From Halanaerobiaceae bacterium ANBcell28 (GTDB lineage: Bacteria > Bacillota > Halanaerobiia > Halanaerobiales > DTU029): a stretch of 64,000 bases of DNA. Both the position numbers and the translations under genes were made by a program. The stretch's first letter is position 1. The number at the start of each line of letters is the position of its first letter. This document shows positions 9,914-18,055 of this stretch, piece by piece. Under the pieces are notes generated by a model, which saw only the letters and a list, made by a program, of their open reading frames with translations, ran no database searches and was not told the DNA's origin. Where the stretch lies: assembly GCA_037623315.1 (NCBI GenBank), contig JBBJJH010000008.1, positions 62,001-126,000 of the forward strand, written 5' to 3'.

Positions 9914-11215
9914 CTATGCTCTCGGAGTATTATCTTCAATAATCCTTAGATAATCATCCAGTAATTGCTGGCTGAACTCCTCTAATAATCCTACTTGATC
10001 AAGAAGAGACGCTACAGTATAACGGTTCCTGATTTCAAAGGCTGACTGTAGAGCCTTTAATAAGGACTTTTTATCAATAGACTTTATATCCTCTCTATCG
10101 AAAATACCTAATTGAGCAAGGTAATTTTTTATACCCTTTAGATACTCTATATTTTCTTCAATCAATTCTTTTATTTCTTTTTCTTTCTCAATCAATTTAT
10201 CAATATCTAATTGATACTCTTCCCAACGCTCATCAAGGACTTTTAAGACAGGATTTGCTCTAGCAAGATAATTTTCTTTAATTCTTTTTCTCCTCTTTTC
10301 TTTATCATCACAATTACTAAGTTCTTTAAAATCCACCTCATAAAGCTTTAAATACAAACTACTTGCAAAATATTCACCTAAAGCAACCTTCACTCCATGA
10401 GTAGGTAAATTACGCTCATAAATTTCACCATACATCTCTAAAAAATGAGAAATATGATGCTCAGTTCCAGAAGCAGGTCTTGAATTTCCTTCAATTTGCA
10501 TAGCAATTCCTGAATTAATCAAACCTTTGGTCAAAACTTTAATACTTTCTGTAGTTCTTTCTTTAAGCTGTGGAGTTAGGTCAATAAGTCGAATCAATTC
10601 ATTTTCCACTAAGGAGATAGCCTCAGGATTAAGTTTTATATCAAACAATATATTGCTCAGTTTCCAATCCATTAAAGCAGATATTTTACCAATAAGATCA
10701 CCATATCCAGCCTGTATCATTTCCCAGGGAGCCTCTTTAAGAATATCTATATCGGCAACAATAGCCTCTGCCGTAACAGCATTATATGTAGTTTTAACAC
10801 CTTCTTCTGTTATAGGAGAAACATGTGAAGCATATCCATCCATTGATGGAGCAGTAGCTACTATCATATAGGGAACCTCTAATTTATAACTAATATAGCG
10901 AGTAAGATCATTAATAGTTCCTGCACCACAAGCAATTAAATACCCATCTCTTTTAACGCCTTTCAATACTTTGAAAAGGTATTCAGTATTAGCAATAATT
11001 TTTTCTCCTTCTAGAATAAGTAACTCTACCTGAAAGCCATCTTTTTTTAAAATCTCTTTCAGATCATTTCCAGCAACAGAATAAGTATTTTCATCGGCAA
11101 TAAGATAAACTTTCCTAAAGGTGCTTAACTTTTTAATTAGACCTGGTACTTCTTGATTTGCCTTTTCTTTGATAATAATCTCCTTGATAGAATTCTCACT
11201 CATATAATTCCTCAC
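9914..11215 (-). CDS. araM: sn-glycerol-1-phosphate dehydrogenase (AraM/EgsA family)
   Basis: NAD(P)-dependent metal dehydrogenase of 433 residues in the AraM family. Characterised members interconvert dihydroxyacetone phosphate and sn-glycerol 1-phosphate. The nucleotide-binding glycine stretch CGAGTINDLTRY lies near residue 96, and the metal-ligand histidines are in GTEHHISHF (mid-protein) and PTHG further on. It is the first gene of the arabinose operon, as araM is part of the ara operon in Bacillus subtilis. Its benefit for arabinose use is not understood; it may dispose of triose phosphate or make an unusual glycerolipid precursor. Confidence 0.88.
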   Translation of the reverse strand: MRNYMSENSIKEIIIKEKANQEVPGLIKKLSTFRKVYLIADENTYSVAGNDLKEILKKDGFQVELLILEGEKIIANTEYLFKVLKGVKRDGYLIACGAGTINDLTRYISYKLEVPYMIVATAPSMDGYASHVSPITEEGVKTTYNAVTAEAIVADIDILKEAPWEMIQAGYGDLIGKISALMDWKLSNILFDIKLNPEAISLVENELIRLIDLTPQLKERTTESIKVLTKGLINSGIAMQIEGNSRPASGTEHHISHFLEMYGEIYERNLPTHGVKVALGEYFASSLYLKLYEVDFKELSNCDDKEKRRKRIKENYLARANPVLKVLDERWEEYQLDIDKLIEKEKEIKELIEENIEYLKGIKNYLAQLGIFDREDIKSIDKKSLLKALQSAFEIRNRYTVASLLDQVGLLEEFSQQLLDDYLRIIEDNTPRA

Positions 11216-11226
11216 TCCTTTTGTAT

Positions 11227-11256
11227 ATTATAACACCTGTCCGGTCGTACGTACAA
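11227..11256 (-). promoter_or_regulatory. promoter of araM-araR-araD-kinase operon
   Basis: On the minus strand TTGTAC (11251-11256) and TATAAT (11227-11232) are separated by 18 bp, and the araM start codon follows within about 12-20 bases of the likely start point. The -35 box is part of the AraR-like palindrome, which would let the repressor block polymerase directly. Confidence 0.65.
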
Positions 11257-11257
11257 G
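11244..11257. promoter_or_regulatory. candidate AraR operator
   Basis: CTTGTACGTACGAC on the minus strand, centred on the palindrome GTACGTAC (11247-11254), resembles the TTGTACGTACAA core of Bacillus AraR boxes. It overlaps the -35 box of the ara promoter. I did not see a second copy elsewhere in the window. Confidence 0.6.
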
Positions 11258-11296
11258 TGCTAAGTCAATTTATTTTTACGTATTTTTAAATAAAGG

Positions 11297-11340
11297 TACC
11301 CTGAAAGAGACTAAGTTAGATCTTATACGCCTTCAGGGTT
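11297..11340 (-). terminator. possible terminator of lipoprotein gene
   Basis: Arms TACCCTGAA and TTCAGGGT(T) with a loop of about 26 bases. The 3' side on the minus strand is CCTTTATTT, only a weak U tract. It lies about 95 bases after the stop codon at 11434, with a second inverted repeat (11352-11401) in between. Confidence 0.45.
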
Positions 11341-11351
11341 TAAATTACTTG

Positions 11352-11401
11352 TTTACTAACAATATCATATTAATTTGTGAACTAAGATTATTGTTAGTAA
11401 A
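11352..11401. repeat. inverted repeat between lipoprotein gene and ara operon
   Basis: Arms TTTACTAACAATA and its complement at 11389-11401 form a 13-bp stem with a loop of roughly 23 bases. It has no U tract of its own and may act in tandem with the hairpin at 11297-11340 to end the lipoprotein transcript. Confidence 0.6.
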
Positions 11402-11433
11402 TGTATATAATTTTATCCAATACAAACTCTAAT

Positions 11434-12417
11434 TTAATCATTAAGGGTTCTTAGACTCTGCGTTTCTAAATTAAATTCCTCTATATCTGCAGAACTTGTA
11501 CTGATTTTTTCTTTCCAGGGACCATTAGGAACTTCATCTTCTTCAATAAACCTCCAATTTACATCAATGATTCCTTTCCTCAAAAAGTCCTGGTTAAATT
11601 GTTCACCTAGATATTCCATCACTGCTGGTGAAACATCCAAGCCTGCCTTATTGCTTTCACGATATCCGCGAGAAGACCATCCCATATCAATACCTATTTC
11701 AGCATAAGGTCTTTGAAACTCAAAAACATAATATGGATCATAATAATTCCAGGGACCTACATCAACCCATTGAGCATATACAGAAACTTTTTTTCCATTG
11801 TCACTATACATAATTTCAATCCATCTATTCTTAACATCCGATACACCATAATAGTCTTTTCTAACAGGTTGCTCACTTCCATCTACAAAATAATAAAAAT
11901 CCCGGTATGGTAAAGCGAAAAAGAAAGGATTTTCTTTTGTCAGATCATTATTCCAGGTTCCTTTCAGTGGATTTCCCTCAGCATCTTCTGCAAGGAAATA
12001 GCTGGTCTTGATATCTCTATGCCAGCCAGCGAGCATAACAGGATTATCCCTAGTATCTGTTTCAAGAACAAAGTTAGCATCAATTATCAATTTAAGTTGA
12101 AAATATATATTTTCTTCAAGATGATCTATACTGATATCACTAAACCTAAACTTTTGACTGCTATTTTCAATAAAAATTTTATCACTGTATAAAGTTTTAT
12201 GGCTGTTGATTCCTTTAACTGAAAGCCATATTTCCACCTGCTCATAGCTTGATGATTCCCTGTTTATGTATTCTCCTGAAACTGAAAATATCTCCTCTTC
12301 ACTTACTTGAGATGGATAAGCAGTTATATATAATTGCTGTTGCAAGTCATTAGTACAAGCTGTAAATAAAATTACTAGTACAAATAAGATAAATAATAGT
12401 TTGTATTTTTTATGCAT
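11434..12417 (-). CDS. lipoprotein of unknown function
   Basis: A 327-residue exported lipoprotein with a typical signal (basic MHKKYK, hydrophobic core, lipobox LFTAC with Cys near 21). Residues about 25-120 look like a beta-rich domain with bacterial Ig character. The second half (about 150-310) holds VYAQWVDVGPW, AGLDVSPAVMEYLG and VDWRFIEE-like segments. I have the impression of this motif set from other exported proteins, where a double-psi beta-barrel-like fold is suspected, but I cannot name a family with certainty. It stands alone between terminators. No enzyme function is claimed. Confidence 0.7.
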   Translation of the reverse strand: MHKKYKLLFILFVLVILFTACTNDLQQQLYITAYPSQVSEEEIFSVSGEYINRESSSYEQVEIWLSVKGINSHKTLYSDKIFIENSSQKFRFSDISIDHLEENIYFQLKLIIDANFVLETDTRDNPVMLAGWHRDIKTSYFLAEDAEGNPLKGTWNNDLTKENPFFFALPYRDFYYFVDGSEQPVRKDYYGVSDVKNRWIEIMYSDNGKKVSVYAQWVDVGPWNYYDPYYVFEFQRPYAEIGIDMGWSSRGYRESNKAGLDVSPAVMEYLGEQFNQDFLRKGIIDVNWRFIEEDEVPNGPWKEKISTSSADIEEFNLETQSLRTLND

Positions 12418-12769
12418 TAGATTTCCCTACCTTAATTAATGACTATATTTATTTTCCTTATCTACATAATTCGCGTTAAGTCGAGTAAATCCTCTATTAA
12501 TATCAATAGTAAATTTCATTAGTTTAAGCACATCAAATCTTTAGCTATCTAAAATAGTTTTTTTGTATAATATTACCTTATAGAGCAAACTACATACTAA
12601 TGCAAGGCGCCAGATAAAATACAATTTTTGCTTGAATATTATTCAATTACAATTTCACACTACAGCTATATCCCAATTATATATTTTTTATTGTCGCTCA
12701 TCTTATAATTAATCAGCACTAAGTAAAAAATAGAGCATAAAAAAAAGGCCTAAAGGCCTTTTTATTAAA
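12418..12769. other. intergenic region without a gene
   Basis: AT-rich stretch between the lipoprotein gene and tRNA-Thr. It contains only the tRNA terminator at its right end and presumably the promoter of the lipoprotein gene. No ORF or conserved RNA structure was recognised. Confidence 0.5.
12739..12764 (-). terminator. terminator of tRNA-Thr gene
   Basis: AAAAGGCC-TTTA-GGCCTTTT hairpin on the minus strand, followed by a run of T residues. It lies just beyond the CCA end of the tRNA gene. Confidence 0.88.
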
Positions 12770-12845
12770 TGGAGCTAACGACCGGACTTGAACCGGTAAC
12801 CTGCTGATTACAAGTCAGCTGCTCTACCAATTGAGCCACGTTAGC
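12770..12845 (-). tRNA. tRNA-Thr (anticodon TGT), CCA encoded
   Basis: A 76-base cloverleaf on the minus strand. The acceptor stem GCTAACG pairs with CGTTAGC, the D-arm contains GCTCAATTGGTAGAGC, the anticodon stem is CTGAC/GTCAG-like with loop CTTGTAA giving anticodon TGT, the variable loop is short, and the T-arm is CCGGTTCAAGTCCGG. The discriminator T and the 3' CCA are encoded in the DNA. No integrase or attachment-site duplication is visible beside it. Confidence 0.97.
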
Positions 12846-13155
12846 ATAATTTAAGTGTTCTTAGAATCTCTAAGAAAATTATTAAATTCCTGTACAACAG
12901 AAATAATAATAATAAAAAAATGCATAATAGTCAAATCTAATTTTAATTAAATTAATCCTTTATTCAAAATTATATCCTTTATACTCCATATTATTTCTAA
13001 TATCTCTTATTTAATATTGTTATATTATAAATCTCATTAATCATATAATATAATTAATATATTATACCTATTTAAAAAATAGGAGGGCTAAAAGCCCCCC
13101 TACAATTCATATAATCTTAATATATATTGTCTAAGCATTTTTCAAATTCTATATA
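12846..13155. other. intergenic region with GH9 terminator
   Basis: Very AT-rich spacer that contains the terminator of the GH9 gene (13072-13102) and the upstream region of tRNA-Thr. No coding frame was seen. Confidence 0.5.
13072..13102 (-). terminator. terminator of GH9 cellulase gene
   Basis: On the minus strand TAGGGGGGCT-TTT-AGCCCTCCTA forms a GC-rich hairpin with G-T pairing, followed by TTTTTTAAA. It is about 50 bases after the cellulase stop codon. Confidence 0.88.
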
Positions 13156-15633
13156 TTAAAATTCAGTAATTTCTCCTAATAAATACCTACCTAATACTAC
13201 AGCATCAAGTGAGTTAATTAGATTATCAAAATTAACATCTGCAGCTTCATAATTAATATCAACATTATGACCTACTAAATATCTAGTTAATACTGTATAA
13301 TCTAGTGAATTTATTACGCCATCATCATTAACATCTCCAATAAGAACTTCCGGAGGAGTAGTACCTTCGCCACTCATGTCATCTAAATAAGCAGCTAACC
13401 ATGCTAAAGGAGCATTCCAGTTAATTGTAACCTCATTGGTTGAATAAGAATCAATATGGTCTACATAACATTCCTGTGGAGCAGCATTGTCAAATCCTCC
13501 ACCTGTCATTACAGAATCCTGTAAGTTTGAATTAGCTCCACCTGCTAATACTCCTGGAGGTGGTAATGGGTAATTTCTATCAATACTATTCGCCCAGAAA
13601 CGGTGATGTGGCTCTCTAGGTACTATTACACCATAACCAGTTACATAACTCTGACTCAATGCATTACGTCCAAGAACATAATCCATAGCTTGAACTGCAC
13701 CATCAAAGTATTTATCATTATTAGTAAAATCATGAGCATATGCCATAAAAATACCTTTATTTAAAGCAACTGAATTAGATCCCCAATAATATGATCTAAG
13801 TGGTGTGCCATAACCCTCATTATCAATAACATCTATCCATTCATCAGCAGCATTAATAATATTTTGTCTAGCAGTTTGTAGATCATTTGCATTTAAGTTA
13901 TTAGGAACTAATGCAAGTGATACAGTACCTAATGCTCCTGTACTTTGCCATGAGAATGGCTCAGTTTCAGATCCTGAAGATAATGGATTAGCTACACTTA
14001 AATAATAAGGTGAGCTTTGAATGAAATTTAAGTATTCATTTTCACCTGTAGTTATAAACAACTCAGCAGCCGCCCAATAAAATTCATCCTGAACATTACT
14101 GTCTGAATAAGCTCCGCCACCTTGACTATTTGCAGTAGGAGCGTACACACTTGGATACTGTTGTGCAGCTTCCCAAGCTCTTTCAGCTACAGTTAAACAT
14201 TCTGCAGCAAACGCAGGATCAAACTCTTCCCACAATCTAGCACTCTGTGCAGCAACAGCTGCTAGATTTAATGTAGCTGCTGTACTAGGTGGCATAAAAA
14301 TACGTGGATTAGTATCTTCATGTGGTGCTAATGGAAGGGAAGTCCAAGTTGGATTATGAAGTTTATGAACAGCCATTCCTGCCATAGGATAACCCTCTGG
14401 AACCTGCATATTCAGAAGCATTTCCATCTGCCAACGTGCTTCGTCAAGAATATCAGGATACCCATTATTACTTTCTGGTATATTCATAGCACCATCAGCC
14501 ACAGCCTCTGTAGATGCATTTTCAGCATACAAGGTGCGCTCATATTGGTTCATAACTGTCCATACTGAAATACCACCATTTACTACGTACTTACCATGGT
14601 CACCAGCATCATACCATCCACCAGTTGCATCGATAGTATAATTACCTTCTACACCTGGACCTGGTTCTGCAATATCAGGAACATGTCCTGCTGGTCTTGT
14701 CCATTCTTCTCCTCCAGCATAAGGCATTGTTATATCGATACCACTTCTATTATGATAAAAATATGAAAAAGCATCGTATCTCAATTGTCTATAGACATTC
14801 TCTGAAATATCAAATGGAAAACTTTCGCTATTACCAACAGATAATGTAAAGTTTTCTCCTTCATCTTCAAAAGAAGAGAAATCAATAATATGAACATTAT
14901 CTCCTGAAGCTGGATCAAAACCAAATCTTTGTGTTTGTCCTGAATATACTACCCTGCCAGTATTATCTTTTAATTCCCAATTTAACGAAGAATTAGAATC
15001 AGAAATTACTGTAGCTCTTTTAACTGCATTAGGTAAATATCCAGTTTGGTTTGCACGAATATCTGATAATTCTACATCTTCCCATTCTGGTGGCCTAGTG
15101 TATTGATCATCCCATAATACGATATCATCAAAAGCAACTGTATATGGAGCATCACCACCATAATTTCCACCTAGATGGAAACCTAACTCAGATGCATTAT
15201 GTGTTGGATCTGTCATAGTAAATGTCTGCTCTATTTCTACTATTTCACCTGCAGGTAAATCTATTGCACTCCAACTATTATTCCAAAATTCATGATAAGG
15301 ATCACCAGCCATTCCAACTTTAGCATATACTTGAGCATCCTTTGAAGCCCTAACTTTAAAACTAATTGTATAAGTATGTCCCTCTTCTATAGTTAATCCT
15401 CTATGTCTTAATTGAATATGCCAACCTTGTGTACCTGGATCATTAACTGTAACTACATACTCGCCATTCTCTACTCTACCACTTGCAGCATTAGGTGAAT
15501 TTACGAATAACTCCCATGGCAAAGCTCCATCTTCAAAATCTCCCTGTCTTAGTAAGTTTTCAGCGTAAACCACTGAAAAACATAAAGTAAGCGCCAAAAC
15601 AATCACTAAAAATTTTAAACTCTTTTTAAACAC
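13156..15633 (-). CDS. secreted GH9 endoglucanase/cellulase with CBM4-type domain and C-terminal dockerin
   Basis: An 825-residue exported cellulase. The signal peptide spans about 1-24. Residues 25-175 are a CBM4/CBM9-like carbohydrate-binding domain, 186-285 the Ig-like domain typical of this GH9 subgroup, and 286-750 the GH9 catalytic domain with DAGD at 342-345 (nucleophile and base region), a PHHRFW segment and Glu734 in NEVTINW as the likely acid. After a short Thr/Pro linker, residues 763-825 form a type I dockerin with two Ca-binding repeats (GDVNDDGVINSLD and ADVNFDNLINSLD). Dockerins bind cohesins, so the enzyme probably docks on a scaffoldin. No cohesin is present in the window. 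Confidence 0.95.
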   Translation of the reverse strand: MFKKSLKFLVIVLALTLCFSVVYAENLLRQGDFEDGALPWELFVNSPNAASGRVENGEYVVTVNDPGTQGWHIQLRHRGLTIEEGHTYTISFKVRASKDAQVYAKVGMAGDPYHEFWNNSWSAIDLPAGEIVEIEQTFTMTDPTHNASELGFHLGGNYGGDAPYTVAFDDIVLWDDQYTRPPEWEDVELSDIRANQTGYLPNAVKRATVISDSNSSLNWELKDNTGRVVYSGQTQRFGFDPASGDNVHIIDFSSFEDEGENFTLSVGNSESFPFDISENVYRQLRYDAFSYFYHNRSGIDITMPYAGGEEWTRPAGHVPDIAEPGPGVEGNYTIDATGGWYDAGDHGKYVVNGGISVWTVMNQYERTLYAENASTEAVADGAMNIPESNNGYPDILDEARWQMEMLLNMQVPEGYPMAGMAVHKLHNPTWTSLPLAPHEDTNPRIFMPPSTAATLNLAAVAAQSARLWEEFDPAFAAECLTVAERAWEAAQQYPSVYAPTANSQGGGAYSDSNVQDEFYWAAAELFITTGENEYLNFIQSSPYYLSVANPLSSGSETEPFSWQSTGALGTVSLALVPNNLNANDLQTARQNIINAADEWIDVIDNEGYGTPLRSYYWGSNSVALNKGIFMAYAHDFTNNDKYFDGAVQAMDYVLGRNALSQSYVTGYGVIVPREPHHRFWANSIDRNYPLPPPGVLAGGANSNLQDSVMTGGGFDNAAPQECYVDHIDSYSTNEVTINWNAPLAWLAAYLDDMSGEGTTPPEVLIGDVNDDGVINSLDYTVLTRYLVGHNVDINYEAADVNFDNLINSLDAVVLGRYLLGEITEF

Positions 15634-15974
15634 TAATAAAAACCCCCTAAAAATTTAAATTATTTTTATTTTTTCTTTCTAAAATAAAGTGATACTTAAA
15701 ATACACCCCCCTTTAATACATAATATTATTAATTTATATGAACTTTAATTTACCCCCTCCACTCAATAATTAGTGGAATGAAATTAAAATGAAGATTAAA
15801 ACAAGACAAAATAATCAGAATTAAGATAAAATTTAATGTCTTTTTAGAAATACATTTTACGCAAGTTCATGTATAAGTTTTCCTTGGGTAACAAATATAA
15901 AATTTATATGTATATTTTTCTAATTTTAATTATATATTATAATTTTTAAAACTTCAATTTTTTCATAAAAATAT

Positions 15975-15984
15975 AAACCGGTTT
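15975..15984. promoter_or_regulatory. CCGG-centred palindrome upstream of GH9 gene
   Basis: Perfect 10-bp palindrome AAACCGGTTT, about 340 bp upstream of the GH9 start codon in otherwise AT-only sequence. It could be an operator for a LacI-type regulator or chance. Confidence 0.25.
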
Positions 15985-16119
15985 TGCAATGGGACTTTTT
16001 TATCATTTTTGATATTAAATAACAATTATATATAATTATTTCTAATTGACTATTTTTCATAATAAATCATTAGAAGGCATTAAAAACATTAGACTATAGA
16101 TAATTGTTAACATAATAAA

Positions 16120-16140
16120 GCCCCCTATTTTCTAGGAGGC
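16120..16140 (-). terminator. terminator of acetyl esterase gene
   Basis: Minus-strand hairpin GCCTCCTA-GAAAA-TAGGGGGC (one U-G pair), then TTTATTATG. It lies 17 bases beyond the stop codon at 16157. Confidence 0.78.
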
Positions 16141-16156
16141 CATAGTAAAAACTATT

Positions 16157-17125
16157 CTAATTACTATCAACAAGTTTCATCATAAACTTAAAGCAAATAT
16201 CAGCAAAACCAGGTAAATGTTCATGAGCAAAATCAGGATAAATCTTCATCTCTTTCTCAGCAGTAATTTTATTATATACTGCAAATTGTGTTGAAGGTGG
16301 ACATATCATATCCATCAAACCAGTTGCCATCAACACTTTTCCTTTAATTCTATCTGCTAAATTTTGTATATCTATGTACCCTAACTTAGTATATATTTCA
16401 TTTTCCCTTTCATGTCGAGGGTCAAAACGTCTAAAATACTCTTTTAATTCCCCATAAGCGTCTTTTGCTAAATCCATTTCCCAGACCCTTTTATAATCAG
16501 CCAAAAACGGATAAACAGGTGCTAGCCTTTTAATCTCTGGGACTAATGATGCACAGGCAATTGTCAAAGCCCCTCCCTGTGATCCTCCCATAGCCCCAAT
16601 TCTCTTAGGATCAACTTCAGGTAAATTCATGACTATTGAGGCTAATTGAGCCGTGTCCAAAAAAATATGTCTATAGAGGAGATTATCAGGTTCATCATCA
16701 AGACCTCTAATAATATGCCCATGATGTGTATTCCCTTTTACCCCTCCGGTATCTTCAGACAAACCACCCTGCCCCCTACAATCCATAGCAAAGACTGCAA
16801 ACCCTGCAGCTACATACGGTAATTTATCGATCCAATCACCCGAATCCATTGTATAACCATGAAACTGAAGTAGAGCTGGATGAGGGGCATTATTCTTAGG
16901 TCGCAAATACTTAGCATGTATCCTAGCACCTCTAACCCCTGTAAAATAAAGATCAAAACAGTCAGCAAATGGGGCTTGAAAATTAGCTGGAATTAATTCC
17001 AACTCTGACTTAGACTCATTCATTTCTTGTATAGCCCTCTCCCAATACAAATCAAAATCCCTAGGCCGAGGATTAATTCCCTGGTATTTCTTCAACTGAT
17101 CTAATGGCATATCAAATACTGGCAT
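16157..17125 (-). CDS. acetylxylan esterase / cephalosporin-C deacetylase family (CE7)
   Basis: A 322-residue alpha/beta hydrolase of the AXE1/CE7 family that removes acetyl groups from xylo-oligosaccharides. The nucleophile Ser182 lies in GGSQGG, the acid Asp272 in GLMDMICPP and the catalytic His at 301-303 in FAHEHLPG. The RGQGG segment near 118 is also characteristic. No signal peptide is seen, so it acts in the cytoplasm on imported oligosaccharides. It precedes the GH9 gene on the same strand but a terminator separates them. It would complement the GH43 xylosidase at 54237-55832. Confidence 0.92.
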   Translation of the reverse strand: MPVFDMPLDQLKKYQGINPRPRDFDLYWERAIQEMNESKSELELIPANFQAPFADCFDLYFTGVRGARIHAKYLRPKNNAPHPALLQFHGYTMDSGDWIDKLPYVAAGFAVFAMDCRGQGGLSEDTGGVKGNTHHGHIIRGLDDEPDNLLYRHIFLDTAQLASIVMNLPEVDPKRIGAMGGSQGGALTIACASLVPEIKRLAPVYPFLADYKRVWEMDLAKDAYGELKEYFRRFDPRHERENEIYTKLGYIDIQNLADRIKGKVLMATGLMDMICPPSTQFAVYNKITAEKEMKIYPDFAHEHLPGFADICFKFMMKLVDSN

Positions 17126-17294
17126 TAACTATCAAATCCTTTCCATTTTCTATAAGACAAAACTATTAGCTTGTCTACTATATTAACTAATTATATTAAT
17201 AATATTATTTTATAATAAAAGCCTTATAAAATAAACAGTATAAATGATTTTTTCCTTGCTAAAATATTAAGTCCCATTTTCCAATACTTCTATT

Positions 17295-17447
17295 CTAACT
17301 TTTTTTCTTTAGCTTAATTCTTTCAAACTTATCTTCTTTTGCCTTATCAATATAAGTAAGGTAGTTAAAGTGTTTTTTCTCATCAGTGGGGTGATAAAAT
17401 ATACATACTAGAATAAATAAAATAATTAAAATATAGGGAATAATCAT
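17295..17447 (-). CDS. small membrane protein of unknown function
   Basis: A 50-residue protein with one N-terminal membrane span (about residues 3-19) and a basic, charged tail ending in IKLKKKS. The ATG at 17447 is preferred over an upstream in-frame start at 17480 because AGAGGAG precedes it by 8 bases. It lies about 40 bp after the DUF441 gene on the same strand and may be co-transcribed. I do not recognise the family, and a tiny membrane protein like this could also be non-conserved. Confidence 0.5.
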   Translation of the reverse strand: MIIPYILIILFILVCIFYHPTDEKKHFNYLTYIDKAKEDKFERIKLKKKS

Positions 17448-17489
17448 AATTTCAACTCCTCTATGCAATATATTAGCCAAAAACTATCA

Positions 17490-17948
17490 TTATATTTTAA
17501 AAATCAGTTCAATTAACTCAATTAAAAGTGCTGCAATTCCAGCAGCCATTAAAGGACCAACAGGAATGCCTCCCAAAAGAATGATACCCAAAAGGGAGCC
17601 AAGAATTATTCCTATAATTAATTGCGGAGAATCTTCCAGCAAAGTAAGACCCATGCCATTAAATTTTGTAGCAAGTAAGCCAGCAAGTATAGCAACCAGT
17701 ACTTTCCAGTTCAAGATAATATCTTTCAATTCGGCCCAAGAAAATGGTTTTAATACAAGAGGGGCTAAAATAGCCATTAGTAAAAATATTAGGCCTATTT
17801 CTATACCTTTATTACTTAAAAATTCAGAAATAGACAACATGCCTAGCTCTTTAAGAATTAACAAAGAAAACGCGGCTAAAACTAACACTCTTGAATGTGC
17901 TAATAAACCCAATAATATTATTAAGTATAACAAATAACTAATATTCAT
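17490..17948 (-). CDS. DUF441 / UPF0756 family membrane protein
   Basis: A 152-residue hydrophobic protein with about four membrane spans and the GIEIGLIFLLMAILAP and GSLLGIILLGGIPVGPL stretches typical of the DUF441 (UPF0756, YeaL-like) family. The function is unknown. The ATG at 17948 is chosen because GGAGGAG lies 6 bases upstream; the longer frame from 17966 lacks a site. The small membrane protein gene follows. Nothing in the context points to a role. Confidence 0.82.
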   Translation of the reverse strand: MNISYLLYLIILLGLLAHSRVLVLAAFSLLILKELGMLSISEFLSNKGIEIGLIFLLMAILAPLVLKPFSWAELKDIILNWKVLVAILAGLLATKFNGMGLTLLEDSPQLIIGIILGSLLGIILLGGIPVGPLMAAGIAALLIELIELIFKI

Positions 17949-18055
17949 ATAATACTCCTCCAGCATATAGTAGTTTATGTTAATACTTTTATATACATAT
18001 GCTGAAGGATAAAATAATAGAATATTTTTATCAGACTACACAGTTAAGCAAATAA

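Larger units (their letters stand above)
15634..16156. other. upstream region of GH9 gene, no coding sequence
   Basis: About 520 bp of very AT-rich DNA between the cellulase and the acetyl esterase. It holds the esterase terminator (16120-16140) and a 10-bp palindrome AAACCGGTTT at 15975-15984, which has the CCGG-centred form of some LacI-family operators. No ORF of note was seen, and a promoter could not be fixed with confidence. Confidence 0.45.

Noticed and set aside
12770-12845. tRNA-Thr gene as an integration site for a mobile element
   Set aside because: No integrase gene and no duplicated 3' end of the tRNA were seen on either side.
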